In this document: positions 50,486 to 59,197 of the stretch, one piece after another | How positions within the stretch are numbered: position 1 is the stretch's first letter | How the letters are laid out: every line of letters starts with the position of its first letter | DNA from: Anoxybacillus sp. J5B_2022 | GTDB lineage: Bacteria > Bacillota > Bacilli > Bacillales > Anoxybacillaceae | Reading direction: 5' to 3' | DNA: 64,000 bases | NCBI RefSeq assembly: GCF_026847645.1 | Contig: NZ_JAPSMC010000006.1 | Span: forward strand, 1 to 64,000 | Position numbers and translations under genes: made by a program | The notes under the pieces: model-generated | What the model saw: the letters and a program-made list of their open reading frames with translations, nothing else | Told to the model about the DNA's origin: nothing | The model's database searches: none

Positions 50486-50950
50486 TTATGCGAAAGAACG
50501 AAGAAGATTTGCCATTTCGATAGCGCCAACCGCTGCTTCCCACCCTTTGTTTCCTGCTTTTGTGCCAGCACGCTCAATCGCCTGCTCGATGGTGTCGGTC
50601 GTCAACACCCCGAAAATGACCGGCGTTCCTGTCGAAAGCGCCGCATGGGAAACGCCTTTTGCCACTTCGTTGCACACGTAGTCGTAATGGCTCGTTGCAC
50701 CACGAATGACCGTACCGAGCGCAATGACCGCATCGTATTGTTTCGACTCTGCCATTTTTTTGGCGACAAGCGGAATTTCAAACGCCCCTGGCACCCATGC
50801 GACCGTCACATCGTTTTCTTCTACACCGTGTCGTTTCAACCCGTCTAATGCTCCCGATAACAGCTTGCTTGTAATAAATTCATTAAATCGCGAGACGACG
50901 ATTCCGACCTTTAATCCAGTACCAACTAAATTCCCTTCCATCACTCTCAT
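50486..50950 (-). CDS. ribH: 6,7-dimethyl-8-ribityllumazine synthase RibH
   Basis: RibH condenses 5-amino-6-ribitylaminouracil with 3,4-dihydroxy-2-butanone-4-phosphate; in Bacilli it forms a 60-subunit shell around riboflavin synthase. The 154-residue protein has [50 protein letters not shown] and [13 protein letters not shown]. The ATG has AGGAGGAAG upstream. Fourth gene of ribDEAHT. Confidence 0.97.
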   Translation of the reverse strand: MRVMEGNLVGTGLKVGIVVSRFNEFITSKLLSGALDGLKRHGVEENDVTVAWVPGAFEIPLVAKKMAESKQYDAVIALGTVIRGATSHYDYVCNEVAKGVSHAALSTGTPVIFGVLTTDTIEQAIERAGTKAGNKGWEAAVGAIEMANLLRSFA

Positions 50951-50969
50951 GTTTCTTCCTCCTGCACTA

Positions 50970-52163
50970 TTAAAAATGTAACATATGCCCTAATTTTTCG
51001 TATTTCGTTTTTAAATATTTTTCATTTTCTTTTTTCGCTGGCATTTGCAGCGGAACGCGCTCAACGACCTCTAAATCATACCCTTTTAAGCCGGCGATTT
51101 TGCGCGGGTTGTTCGTCAATAGGCGCATTTTCGTCACGCCTAAATCTTTTAAAATTTGCGCCCCAATCCCGTAGTCGCGCAAGTCGGCTGGAAAGCCAAG
51201 CTTTTCGTTCGCCTCGACCGTATCGTAGCCTTGTTCTTGCAATTTATACGCGCGCAATTTGTTCAATAAGCCAATGCCGCGACCTTCTTGGCGCATGTAA
51301 AGCAAAATGCCGCGACCTTCTTCTTCAATTTGCCGCAATGCCGCATGAAGCTGCGGACCGCAATCGCAACGGTACGAACCGAACACATCCCCTGTTAAGC
51401 ACTCCGAATGAACGCGAACGAGAATCGGCTCATCCGGAATAACTTCACCTTTGACGAGCGCGACATGCTCTTTTCCGTCGACGGAATTCGTATAGCCAAT
51501 CGCTTTAAATTCGCCAAACTCTGTCGGCAGCGTAATTTCGACTTCGCGTTTGACGAGTTTTTCTTTTCGGTTTCGGTATTGAATTAAATCTTTAATCGTA
51601 ATCATTTTTAGCCCAAATTCGTCCGCGATTTTTCGCAAGTCGGGCACGCGCGCCATCGTCCCGTCTTCTTTAATAATTTCACAAATGACGCCCGCTGGCT
51701 TTGCTCCGCATAGCCGCGCTAAGTCCACTGCTGCTTCCGTATGCCCAGCGCGGCGCAACACCCCGCCTTTTTTCGCCACAAGCGGAAAGACGTGGCCAGG
51801 GCGTTTAAAATCGCTCGCTTTCGCATTCGGGTTCAATAGCTCTTGAATCGTTCGCGACCGCTCATGGGCGCTAATCCCCGTCGTCGTCGATTTATGGTCG
51901 ATACTGACGGTAAACGCCGTACCGTGCGGGTCGGTGTTATGGTTGACCATCGGCGCTAAATCGAGCTTGTCCGCCAACTCTTCTGTAATCGGCACACACA
52001 CAAGCCCGCGCCCGTACTTAATCATAAAATTAATAACTTCTGGCGTGGCTTTTTCCGCAAGCGCGACAAAATCGCCTTCGTTTTCCCGATCTTCATCGTC
52101 GCAAACGATCACGACATTTCCTTGCATTAACTCATAAATGGCTTCTTCGATTGTATGAAACAT
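50970..52163 (-). CDS. ribA: Bifunctional DHBP synthase / GTP cyclohydrolase II
   Basis: Both precursors of riboflavin are made by this 397-residue protein. Residues 1-200 are 3,4-dihydroxy-2-butanone-4-phosphate synthase ([45 protein letters not shown]). Residues 205-397 are GTP cyclohydrolase II, with zinc cysteines in [15 protein letters not shown] and the [16 protein letters not shown] motif. ATG at 52161-52163 has GGAGGGG upstream; the longer frame to 52202 is not needed. Confidence 0.97.
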   Translation of the reverse strand: MFHTIEEAIYELMQGNVVIVCDDEDRENEGDFVALAEKATPEVINFMIKYGRGLVCVPITEELADKLDLAPMVNHNTDPHGTAFTVSIDHKSTTTGISAHERSRTIQELLNPNAKASDFKRPGHVFPLVAKKGGVLRRAGHTEAAVDLARLCGAKPAGVICEIIKEDGTMARVPDLRKIADEFGLKMITIKDLIQYRNRKEKLVKREVEITLPTEFGEFKAIGYTNSVDGKEHVALVKGEVIPDEPILVRVHSECLTGDVFGSYRCDCGPQLHAALRQIEEEGRGILLYMRQEGRGIGLLNKLRAYKLQEQGYDTVEANEKLGFPADLRDYGIGAQILKDLGVTKMRLLTNNPRKIAGLKGYDLEVVERVPLQMPAKKENEKYLKTKYEKLGHMLHF

Positions 52164-52208
52164 AAAATCCCCTCCATCACGAACTTGCGCAAGGATTATC
52201 ACTGTTCC

Positions 52209-52859
52209 TCACTTATAGCCGTGCTTTTCTAGAAATTCAAGCGTAATTGCCGGAGACGTTTTCTCTTCTTCTTTTTGACGTAAAAACTGCTCGACATATT
52301 TGCCGATCACGTCGCATTCAATGTTAACAATATCCCCCACTTGTTTGTCGCCTAAAATCGTTTCCGCGCGCGTATGCGGAATAAGCGAAATCGTGAACGT
52401 GTCATCGGTAAGCCCAAAAATCGTCAAACTTGTTCCGTCAACGGCGACAGAACCTTTTAAAATCATGTATTTTCTAAGCGATTTTGGCACTTTAATTTCA
52501 TAATAAACAGCGTTTGCGACCGGCTCTTTGCGAATAATTTCGCCGACGCCATCGACGTGACCGGATACAAAATGCCCACCGAAGCGGCCGTTTGCCGCCA
52601 TCGCCCGCTCTAAATTTACTTTCGCACCGCGCGCTAATGTACGAAGCGATGTTGCCCTTACCGTTTCCGGCATTACATCGACCGTAAACGTACGGGAAGT
52701 AAACGATGTTACCGTTAAGCATACCCCATTGACAGCAATGCTATCGCCTAGTTTGACATCGGTTAAAATTTTGTTCGCGCCAATCGTAAAAACAATCGCT
52801 TCGCCCGCTTGTTTCATTTGCTCAACCGTCCCGACTTCTTCGATAATGCCTGTAAACAT
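52209..52859 (-). CDS. ribE: Riboflavin synthase alpha chain RibE
   Basis: RibE dismutates two lumazine molecules to riboflavin. The 216-residue protein has the expected two homologous lumazine-binding domains: MFTGIIEEVGTVEQM ... SIAVNGVCLTV ... GGHFVSGHVDGVG, and the repeat with VAVDGTSLTI and SLIPHTRAETILG. It is the second gene of the rib operon, between ribD and ribA. Confidence 0.96.
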   Translation of the reverse strand: MFTGIIEEVGTVEQMKQAGEAIVFTIGANKILTDVKLGDSIAVNGVCLTVTSFTSRTFTVDVMPETVRATSLRTLARGAKVNLERAMAANGRFGGHFVSGHVDGVGEIIRKEPVANAVYYEIKVPKSLRKYMILKGSVAVDGTSLTIFGLTDDTFTISLIPHTRAETILGDKQVGDIVNIECDVIGKYVEQFLRQKEEEKTSPAITLEFLEKHGYK

Positions 52860-52865
52860 CTTTTT

Positions 52866-53957
52866 TCACCTCTTTGGCGCCGCAATAATTTTTATATCTT
52901 GACCAATCGTTTCGACGTGTTTGATCGTCCATTCGAGCACATCGGTCATATGCGCAAACCCAATGCCCCCAACCGGCGTTTTCGCCTCGCTTCCGCCGAT
53001 GATTTTCGGGGCAAGATATGCGATGATTTCTTGCACCGCGTTCGCGCGAATAAAACTGTCATGCACTTTCGCGCCGCCTTCGACAAAGACAGAGGTGATT
53101 TTATGCGCCGCTAGCATGCTCAACAATTCACGAATATCAATCGTCGGTGCAGGCATGGACACGATGCGGACGTGTGGACGGGCATATAATGCGATTCGTT
53201 CGTTCGGTACGTCGTTTCCGACAATGATCCACGTTTCCGCTGCACCGTCTTGAACGACATTTGCCTCTAGCGGTGTGCGTAAATGCGTATCTAAAATGAG
53301 GCGAATCGGGTTTTTTCTTTTTTCCGAAAGCCTTACCGTTAAGCTCGGGTTATCGGCAATGACCGTATCGACACCGACGAGAATCGCATCGTGCCGCGCG
53401 CGGTAGCGATGCACGTCTTGCCGCGCTTCTTCGGACGTAATCCATTTGCTTTCTCCTGTTTTCGTTGCAATTTTCCCATCTAAACTAGCCGCAAACTTCA
53501 TCGTCACGAACGGCGTTTTCGTCGTAATGTAGTGGAAAAAGACGCGGTTCAACTCATCCGCTTCTTCTTTTAACACACCAACGGTTACATCAATGCCAGC
53601 TTGTTTTAGTTTTTCTATTCCTTTTCCAGCAACAAGCGGATTCGGGTCCGTCGTCGCAATCACGACCCGCCCGACGCCTGTTTCGACTAATAAATCGGCA
53701 CACGGCGGCGTTTTGCCGAAATGGCTGCACGGCTCAAGCGTTACGTAAACCGTCGCATCTTTCGCTTTATCGCCCGCCATGCGAATCGCATGAACTTCCG
53801 CATGCGGCTCGCCTGCTTTTAAATGCGCGCCAAAGCCGACAATTTCGCCATTCTTTACGATAACGGCACCGACCGCCGGATTTGGCGACGTTTGTCCAAT
53901 CCCTGTTTTAGCAATTTCAAGCGCTAAGCGCATATATCGTTCGTCGTGCTGCTGCAT
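52866..53957 (-). CDS. ribD: Riboflavin deaminase/reductase RibD
   Basis: RibD deaminates and then reduces the pyrimidine intermediate of riboflavin synthesis. The 363-residue protein has a zinc deaminase domain (HAEVHAIRMAG, TLEPCSHFGKTPPC, residues 50-90) and a reductase domain from about 150 (TMKFAASLDGKIAT, GVDTVIADNPSLTVR, VFVEGGAKVHDSFI). ATG at 53955-53957, with only GGGG as ribosome site, lies right beside the end of a TnpB element. The FMN riboswitch that should control it is 1.5 kb upstream, on the other side of the insertion. Confidence 0.96.
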   Translation of the reverse strand: MQQHDERYMRLALEIAKTGIGQTSPNPAVGAVIVKNGEIVGFGAHLKAGEPHAEVHAIRMAGDKAKDATVYVTLEPCSHFGKTPPCADLLVETGVGRVVIATTDPNPLVAGKGIEKLKQAGIDVTVGVLKEEADELNRVFFHYITTKTPFVTMKFAASLDGKIATKTGESKWITSEEARQDVHRYRARHDAILVGVDTVIADNPSLTVRLSEKRKNPIRLILDTHLRTPLEANVVQDGAAETWIIVGNDVPNERIALYARPHVRIVSMPAPTIDIRELLSMLAAHKITSVFVEGGAKVHDSFIRANAVQEIIAYLAPKIIGGSEAKTPVGGIGFAHMTDVLEWTIKHVETIGQDIKIIAAPKR

Positions 53958-53974
53958 CAAACCCCGTTACAGAA

Positions 53975-54200
53975 AACTTACAAGACTTTATAAGAAACTT
54001 ATAAAAGTCTATGTTTCCTTCCTTGTTCATCGCGCCCGATTTCGCGAAAAGCTACTCTCGTTTGCTTGGCGCTCCGAAGGCTTCACTTCCCCACTAACGA
54101 ATGGGTACATGTTGTGCCTCACTTGGCATAGTTTTTCAAGTTGATGCTAGCATTGAAGTCACGATCCATTTCTAGCCCACACATCTCGCAGCGATACGTC
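53975..54200 (-). ncRNA. Probable omega RNA at the right end of the TnpB element
   Basis: From the end of tnpB through its stop, the minus strand can fold into consecutive hairpins: TGCC-AAGTGA-GGCA, CCCA-TTCGTTAG-TGGG, and GAAG-TGAAG-CCTTC, followed by the near-palindrome AGACTTTTATAAG...CTTATAAAGTCT (about 53985-54012). Omega RNAs of TnpB elements are made from just this place. The guide would be the sequence after the right end, here the first bases of ribD. The exact 3' boundary is not fixed. Confidence 0.5.
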
Positions 54201-55294
54201 CGTTCAGATAACGAAAGGTGGTCTTTCACATGGCCGCAGCGGCTGCACCTTTTGCTAGACGGATAAAAACGATCTGCCACGATCAACTGGATGGCACGCC
54301 ATGCACATTTGTACGTCATTTGTCGCTTGAACTCGTGGAATGTTTGTTCTTGAATCGCTTTCGATAGCTTCCGATTTTTTAACATGCCACTTGTGTTCAA
54401 ATCCTCGATCACCACATACGCTGGTTTGGTTTTCACCAACGTTGCTGTGATCTGGTGGGTATAGTTTAGCTGGATGTTTTTTAGCCTTCGGCGTTTTTTC
54501 AAAACAAGGAATTCAAGTTTCCGGATGTTTTCCGTTTTTCTGTAACGGAATTCACCTCCTTCTGTTTTCGTTTTATTCTTTTCATACTTCCGTGATAGTT
54601 GTCTTTGCATACGCTTCATTGTTTTTTCAAGCTTTTTCACTTCGGGTGTTTGGTTGATGTTTTGAAACGTCATCCCATTGCTGACGGTAGCTAACGATTT
54701 TATCCCTAAATCAATGCCGATGCCTTCGCTGTACGTTTCATGTTTTATTTCCGCTTCCTCTACACCGACCGTTAAAAACCAGTTCATCCCGTCAAACACG
54801 ACGCGTGGGTTGACATACCTCACATGTGCCCCATGTGGAATACGTCCTCGTTCCGCAAGACGTATCCAATTGAACTTCTGTTTATTTTTCTTTTTGGAAG
54901 TCGTTAGTTTTTCTAGTTTCACATGTGTATCGGTGATTTTCATTTTTGATGTATCTTGATAAAAGCTTGGTCGCGTCCGCTTTTTCGTTTTAAACTTCGG
55001 AAACTTCGCCCGTCCTGCAAAAAAGTTTTTGTAGGCTTGACACGCATCTTTTATCGCTTGTTTTGTGATATTGTTGGAATAATTGTTAAGCCAACTATAT
55101 GCTTCTGTTTGCTTAAGCTGTGTGAATCTTTTTCTTAATTCACCATCACTTAAAAATTTGCCACCTTGCTTATGATTTTCTTGTTGTTGGGCTAAAGCAA
55201 AATTGTACGCCCACCTGGCAACACCGACGCATTGAAACAGCTTCGTCTTTTGCTTATTGTTGGGCAGAAGCATGACTTTATACGTTCGAATCAT
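54119..55294 (-). CDS. tnpB: RNA-guided endonuclease TnpB
   Basis: The 391-residue TnpB has an N-terminal helix-turn-helix part (YKVMLLPNNKQKTKLFQCVGVARWAYNFAL), a RuvC-like nuclease with all three acidic residues, D195 (GIGIDLGIKSLAT), E297 (YVVIEDLNTSGM) and D379 (DRDFNASINL), and a zinc finger (C350, C353, C369, C372). Length and motifs indicate a complete and possibly active nuclease. The ATG has GGGAGAAG upstream. TnpB cuts DNA matching its omega RNA guide and helps retain the element. It lies in the same direction as the rib operon, behind the FMN riboswitch. Confidence 0.95.
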   Translation of the reverse strand: MIRTYKVMLLPNNKQKTKLFQCVGVARWAYNFALAQQQENHKQGGKFLSDGELRKRFTQLKQTEAYSWLNNYSNNITKQAIKDACQAYKNFFAGRAKFPKFKTKKRTRPSFYQDTSKMKITDTHVKLEKLTTSKKKNKQKFNWIRLAERGRIPHGAHVRYVNPRVVFDGMNWFLTVGVEEAEIKHETYSEGIGIDLGIKSLATVSNGMTFQNINQTPEVKKLEKTMKRMQRQLSRKYEKNKTKTEGGEFRYRKTENIRKLEFLVLKKRRRLKNIQLNYTHQITATLVKTKPAYVVIEDLNTSGMLKNRKLSKAIQEQTFHEFKRQMTYKCAWRAIQLIVADRFYPSSKRCSRCGHVKDHLSLSERTYRCEMCGLEMDRDFNASINLKNYAK

Positions 55295-55439
55295 CTTCTC
55301 CCAGCTCCTTTTCGACTCTTTTTCACGTTACTTTCATTATAAAATGATCATCAGATTTTTATAAATATTTATACATTTATCATTAACAGTCAAAAGCCCC
55401 CTTGTCCATTGCTCGCTAGTAGCGCCTGACAGCGATAAA

Positions 55440-55468
55440 AAGAAAACCCTAGGAGAAAAGTCCTAGGG
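55440..55468 (-). terminator. Expression-platform terminator of the FMN riboswitch
   Basis: CCCTAGGA (55447-55454) pairs with TCCTAGGG (55461-55468); the minus strand continues TTTTCTTTTT. It lies about 85 nt after the aptamer. An AAGGGGG motif at 55397-55403 (minus) just before the TnpB element could be the original ribD ribosome site. Confidence 0.88.
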
Positions 55469-55554
55469 CAGCTATATCGAAAGATTACCTTTTTTTGCAT
55501 AGCAAACATAGCCCAGCGCCAGATTGATTTTTCACGAAGGCGTGAGCAACGGCA

Positions 55555-55682
55555 ATCCTTCTCCCATCCAGACTATACTGTCGGCTCCGGAATCGCACCG
55601 GATCGTGCCTATTCGGCTCGCGGGCTGAGAAACGTTTCGTTTCATTACCGCCGGTCGGGAATTTCACCCTGCCCCGAAGGAT
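55555..55682 (-). ncRNA. FMN riboswitch (RFN element)
   Basis: On the minus strand: ATCCTTCGGGGCAGGG at the 5' end, then GAAATTCCCGACCGGCGGT, GCCCGCGAGC, GATCCGGT, GATTCCGGAGCCGACAG, AGTCTGGATGGGAGAAGGAT at the 3' end. All conserved RFN boxes are present, and the outer stem ATCCTTC/GAAGGAT closes it. FMN binding should cause termination at 55440-55468. In related Bacilli this element directly precedes ribD. Confidence 0.97.
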
Positions 55683-55707
55683 ATGTTATGATATTCCATT
55701 TTCATTC

Positions 55708-55735
55708 ATTATATCACAATTCAACAAATTGTCTA
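55708..55735 (-). promoter_or_regulatory. Promoter of the FMN riboswitch transcript
   Basis: On the minus strand TAGACA (complement of 55730-55735), 16 nt, then TATAAT (complement of 55708-55713), about 25 bp before the aptamer. It begins just after the stop of the small gene at 55736. Confidence 0.65.
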
Positions 55736-55822
55736 TTATTTCGCGATAAACAGCCAATAAATCGCACCCCATGCAAAGCTTAAGAAGAAAAGGAGGAAAA
55801 ATAACACCCAGTTTTTCTTCAT
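55736..55822 (-). CDS. 28-residue hydrophobic peptide downstream of ppiB
   Basis: The frame encodes MKKNWVLFFLLFFLSFAWGA followed by IYWLFIAK, a single aromatic-rich membrane helix with basic ends. GAGAGGATGGG precedes the ATG (55820-55822), which is 15 bp after the ppiB stop, so it would be read in the ppiB transcript. No function is known. The regular topology and ribosome site make it credible. Confidence 0.5.
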   Translation of the reverse strand: MKKNWVLFFLLFFLSFAWGAIYWLFIAK

Positions 55823-55836
55823 CGTCCCATCCTCTC

Positions 55837-56280
55837 TTATTCCGCTTCGTCCCACACTTTCACTTCTTTCATCACATCGCCGTTCCGCATCGCTTTCACT
55901 GCGTCCATCCCTGCCGTTACTTGGCCAAATACGGTATGGACGCCATCTAAATGCGGCTGCGGCTCGTGCACGATGAAAAACTGGCAGCTGCCTGTATTGC
56001 GGCCGCGATGCGCCATCGATAGTGCCCCTTCGATATGCTTGTGCGGGTTGTTGTCCGTTTCACACGGAATCGTATAGCCTGCATCGCCTGTTCCGTTGCC
56101 GCGCGGACATCCGCCTTGGCTGACAAACCCTCGAATAACGCGATGGAACGTCAATCCGTTATAAAATCCGCTATTCGCTAATTTTTCAAAGTTCGCTACT
56201 GTTTTTGGCGCTTCGTTCGGAAATAAGTCAAATTCAATTTTCGCGCCGTTTTCCATTAAAATATATCCTTTTTTGCTCAT
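55837..56280 (-). CDS. ppiB: Peptidyl-prolyl cis-trans isomerase PpiB (cyclophilin)
   Basis: This 147-residue cytosolic cyclophilin speeds proline isomerisation in folding proteins. It matches B. subtilis Ppi[68 protein letters not shown], with the catalytic Arg in FHRVI. ATG at 56278-56280 with AAAGGGG upstream; a longer frame to 56313 is not needed. Confidence 0.95.
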   Translation of the reverse strand: MSKKGYILMENGAKIEFDLFPNEAPKTVANFEKLANSGFYNGLTFHRVIRGFVSQGGCPRGNGTGDAGYTIPCETDNNPHKHIEGALSMAHRGRNTGSCQFFIVHEPQPHLDGVHTVFGQVTAGMDAVKAMRNGDVMKEVKVWDEAE

Positions 56281-56422
56281 ATGCTCAGTCCCCTTTCTTT
56301 TCTCCCCTATCATACCATTGTTTCACGCACAAAAAAAGTAAGCCGCTTTTTGCTTCTATCTTGTCCGATTTGTATGTAGAATAGGAATGATGGCAATAAG
56401 GAAGGTGAAGGAGGTTATTCCA

Positions 56423-57304
56423 ATGAAGAAGATGTTTACCGGCTGGTTAGCGGTCATAATGGTGCTCATGTTTCCTGCCTTTGCCGCAGCGGATGCCGCA
56501 GAAGGCGATGTCATTATTACGCTAGGAGAAAATTTAACGGAAGCGCAAAAGCAGCAAGTATTAAACGAAATGAATGCGCCGCAAAATGCGCAAACGATTA
56601 CCGTTTCTAATGCCGAAGAGCATAAATATCTCGACGGATTGATTCCGAAAGCGCAAATTGGCACAAAAGCGATTTCGTCGTCGATGATTACCATTGGCGC
56701 AGAAGGTTCAGGATTAGATGTCGAAACGCATAACATTACATGGGTGACAAAAGAAATGTACACGAACGCGCTTATTACCGCCGGCGTGAAAGATGCGAAA
56801 ATTTACATTACCGCCCCGTTTCCGGTATCCGGCACAGCCGCCCTTACTGGTTTGATGAAGGCGTACGAAATTTCGTCGGACAAAGTCATCCCAGAAGACG
56901 TCAAAAAAGTCGCGAATGAAGAGATGGTAAAAACGGCGCAGCTCGCCAAATCAATCGGCAACGAGCAAGCGGTCGCCCTTTTGGCAAAAATTAAAGAAGA
57001 AATCGCGAAAAATCCGCCGCAAACAGATGCCGACATGCGTGCCCTCATTGAACGAGTGGCAAAAGATTTAGGCATTACGCTTACGCCGGATGAAATGAAC
57101 AGCCTCATCTCGCTGTTTAACAAAATGAAAAACTTAAACATTGACTGGAACGAAGTGAACGACCAACTAAATAAGGCAAAAGAAAAACTTTCCGCCTTCT
57201 TGCAATCAGAAGAAGGAAAAACGTTTATTCAAAACATCATCGACATATTAAAAGAAATTTGGCAAGCGATTAAATCTGCGTTCACATCCGAACCGCAAAA
57301 ATAA
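56423..57304 (+). CDS. ypuA: Exported DUF1002 protein YpuA
   Basis: The 293-residue protein has a signal peptide (MFTGWLAVIMVLMFPAFAAA) and a DUF1002 domain (DVIITLGENLTEAQKQQVLNEM, VSNAEEHKYLDGLIPKAQIGTKAISS, TWVTKEMYTNALITAGV). The position between ppiB and lysA and the length fit B. subtilis YpuA, an exported protein linked to cell-envelope stress. ATG at 56423-56425 with AGGAGG 8 nt upstream. Confidence 0.92.
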   Translation: MKKMFTGWLAVIMVLMFPAFAAADAAEGDVIITLGENLTEAQKQQVLNEMNAPQNAQTITVSNAEEHKYLDGLIPKAQIGTKAISSSMITIGAEGSGLDVETHNITWVTKEMYTNALITAGVKDAKIYITAPFPVSGTAALTGLMKAYEISSDKVIPEDVKKVANEEMVKTAQLAKSIGNEQAVALLAKIKEEIAKNPPQTDADMRALIERVAKDLGITLTPDEMNSLISLFNKMKNLNIDWNEVNDQLNKAKEKLSAFLQSEEGKTFIQNIIDILKEIWQAIKSAFTSEPQK

Positions 57305-57328
57305 AAAGGCTGAACCATCAGCCTTTTT
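57303..57328 (+). terminator. Terminator of ypuA
   Basis: AAAAAGGCTGA and TCAGCCTTTTT form an 11-bp stem with an ACCA loop, directly after the ypuA stop, followed by more T. Confidence 0.93.
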
Positions 57329-57672
57329 ATTTTTATTTCCAAAAGCCATCTACCATTGCTACATTTCCCTACGTTTTCGCGCTTAACGACGACAATGTAT
57401 TCTATTCTGAAATAATATATGAATCCACGAGTGTTGATTATCCATTATTTCACTAAAAACACAGAATCATGTGGCGGAACACAAGCTTTTCTGCCTCTTG
57501 AGAAGGCATTTGCAACCGATAAAGAAAAGTAAAAAATTACAGCTAATGCCGGGCGTTTATTTCCACTGTGAAAGATATGATAATAACAGCATGCTTTCCC
57601 TATAACATTAGGATATAATTCTGTCTTCAAATAAATACACTGAGCAAGTAAAATCAGAAAACGGCGCCCAGC
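57329..57672. other. Gene-free region with a MITE fragment
   Basis: No credible gene is seen on either strand. 57426-57503 is the left end of the MITE family also found at 49236-49480. The rest (57504-57672) is AT-rich and shows neither hairpins with T runs nor clear promoters. Confidence 0.6.
57426..57503. repeat. Truncated copy of the 245-bp MITE
   Basis: About 74 bp starting CACGAGTGTTGATTATCC and ending CTTTTCTGCCTCTT are nearly identical to 49236-49309 (about nine in ten bases). Similarity stops after this; no right end is found, and no target duplication can be paired. It is a fragment of the same element family. Confidence 0.8.
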
Positions 57673-57703
57673 AGAAAACAGGCTTCTGACAACAGAAGCC
57701 TGT
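57673..57703 (-). terminator. Terminator of lysA
   Basis: ACAGGCTTCTG (57679-57689) pairs with CAGAAGCCTGT (57693-57703), and TTTTC follows on the minus strand. It lies 8 bp after the lysA stop. Confidence 0.85.
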
Positions 57704-57710
57704 GTTATCT

Positions 57711-59030
57711 TTATTGCCCGACCCTCGCCCTTAGCGGCACATCAAGCCGCACTAAATCTTCATACGTTTCGCGTTTCACAACAAGCTGCGCCTCGCCGTT
57801 TTCGACAAAGACGACGGCTGGACGCGGCAAACGGTTATAGTTGTTCGCCATCGAATAGCCGTACGCACCGGTGCAAAATACCGCTAAATAGTCGCCTGCT
57901 TCTGCTTTCGGAAGCGGTAAGTCCCAAATAAGCATATCGCCTGACTCGCAGCATTTCCCCGCAATCGCAACGACTTCTTCGTTCGCATCAAGCACGCGGT
58001 TGGCGAGCACCGCTTCATATTTCGCCTCATAAAGCGCTGGGCGAATGTTGTCGCTCATGCCGCCATCGACCGCCACATAATGGCGCACGTTCGGCACTTC
58101 TTTGCGCGAGCCGATCGAATAAATCGTCGTCCCGGCATCGCCAACGAGCGAGCGCCCTGGCTCAATCCAAATTTCCGGCAGCGGGAGATGGAACTCTTCC
58201 ACTTGTTTTTTCACTTCCGCAATAATTTGCTCGACGTATTGCGCCGCTGGCAGCGGGTCGTCTTCGTTCGTATAACGAATCCCAAAGCCGCCGCCGAGGT
58301 TGACGACTTGGGGAACAAATCCGTGCGCCTCACGCCAAACAGCGATTTTTTGGAAAATTTTTCGCGCTGCCAATACAAAGCCTGTCGTCTCAAAAATTTG
58401 CGAGCCAATATGGCAATGAATGCCTAACACATGAAGCGACCCTGACCGCAGCGCTTGCCGTAGCGCTTCGTCTGCTTGCCCGTTATTTAAATCAAAGCCA
58501 AACTTCGAATCTTCTTGCCCGGTTAAAATATAATCGTGCGTATGCGCCTCGATTCCTGGCGTCACCCGAAGCAAAATGTCCGTTACCGTTTCTCGCTGGC
58601 GGCTCAGCTCTTCTAGTAATTGCAATTCATAAAAATTGTCAACAACGATGCAACCAACGCCGCATTCAAGCGCCATTTCCAATTCCGAACGGCTTTTGTT
58701 GTTTCCATGAAAATGAATGCGCTCTGGCGGAAATCCCGCTTTTAGCGCTGTATACAATTCCCCGCCCGACACGACATCAAGCGACAGTCCTTCTTCTTCG
58801 ACAAGTTGGATAATCGCAATCGTCGAAAACGCTTTGCTCGCGTATGCGACTTGCGCGTTTACTCCATGCTTTTCAAACGCTTCTTTAAACGCGCGGGCGC
58901 GGGCGCGAATGAGCGCCACATCATAAATATACAGCGGTGTGCCATATTCTTCTGCAAGCATCACGACGTCTACACCGCCGATTTCTAAATGCCCTTTTTC
59001 ATTCACACGACTCGTTCCGTGGAAAAACAT
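57711..59030 (-). CDS. lysA: Diaminopimelate decarboxylase LysA
   Basis: LysA removes CO2 from meso-diaminopimelate to make lysine, using PLP. The 439-residue protein has the PLP lysine K66 in VAYASKAFST, GNNKSRSEL, IHCHIGSQI, the glycine loop NLGGGFGIRY, EPGRSLVGDAG and the active-site CCESGDML across the dimer. ATG with GAGGG upstream. The position between spoVAF and ypuA/ppiB is as in B. subtilis. Confidence 0.97.
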   Translation of the reverse strand: MFFHGTSRVNEKGHLEIGGVDVVMLAEEYGTPLYIYDVALIRARARAFKEAFEKHGVNAQVAYASKAFSTIAIIQLVEEEGLSLDVVSGGELYTALKAGFPPERIHFHGNNKSRSELEMALECGVGCIVVDNFYELQLLEELSRQRETVTDILLRVTPGIEAHTHDYILTGQEDSKFGFDLNNGQADEALRQALRSGSLHVLGIHCHIGSQIFETTGFVLAARKIFQKIAVWREAHGFVPQVVNLGGGFGIRYTNEDDPLPAAQYVEQIIAEVKKQVEEFHLPLPEIWIEPGRSLVGDAGTTIYSIGSRKEVPNVRHYVAVDGGMSDNIRPALYEAKYEAVLANRVLDANEEVVAIAGKCCESGDMLIWDLPLPKAEAGDYLAVFCTGAYGYSMANNYNRLPRPAVVFVENGEAQLVVKRETYEDLVRLDVPLRARVGQ

Positions 59031-59093
59031 GCCGATCCCTCATTCCGACAGATTAAATATTCAAAACCATTCATTTTTATGCGAACCGAAAGC

Positions 59094-59131
59094 AAAAAAG
59101 ACAGTTAACGAACGAATATTAACTGCCTTTT
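59094..59131 (-). terminator. Terminator after the spoVA operon
   Basis: CAGTTAA (59102-59108) pairs with TTAACTG (59119-59125), extended by AAAAG/CTTTT with one mismatch. A T run follows on the minus strand. It separates spoVAF from lysA. Confidence 0.65.
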
Positions 59132-59197
59132 CTGCGGGAAAAAGATTACGTATAACGTATCACAATTTTAAGAAAGTTGCAATATAAATCTTTTCCA

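Larger units (their letters stand above)
53965..55390 (-). mobile_element. IS200/IS605-type TnpB-only element
   Basis: The element consists of tnpB alone, without a TnpA transposase, and AT-rich palindromic ends. At the left end (55330-55385, upstream of tnpB) is TATAAATATTTATA; at the right end is AGACTTTTATAAG...CTTATAAAGTCT. TTGAC on the minus strand (complement of 55389-55393) is a possible target motif next to the left end. Boundaries are approximate. It lies between the FMN riboswitch and ribD. Confidence 0.7.

Noticed and set aside
57445-57630. Minus-strand ORF of 61 codons
   Set aside because: Runs through the MITE fragment, has no ribosome site and no protein-like composition.
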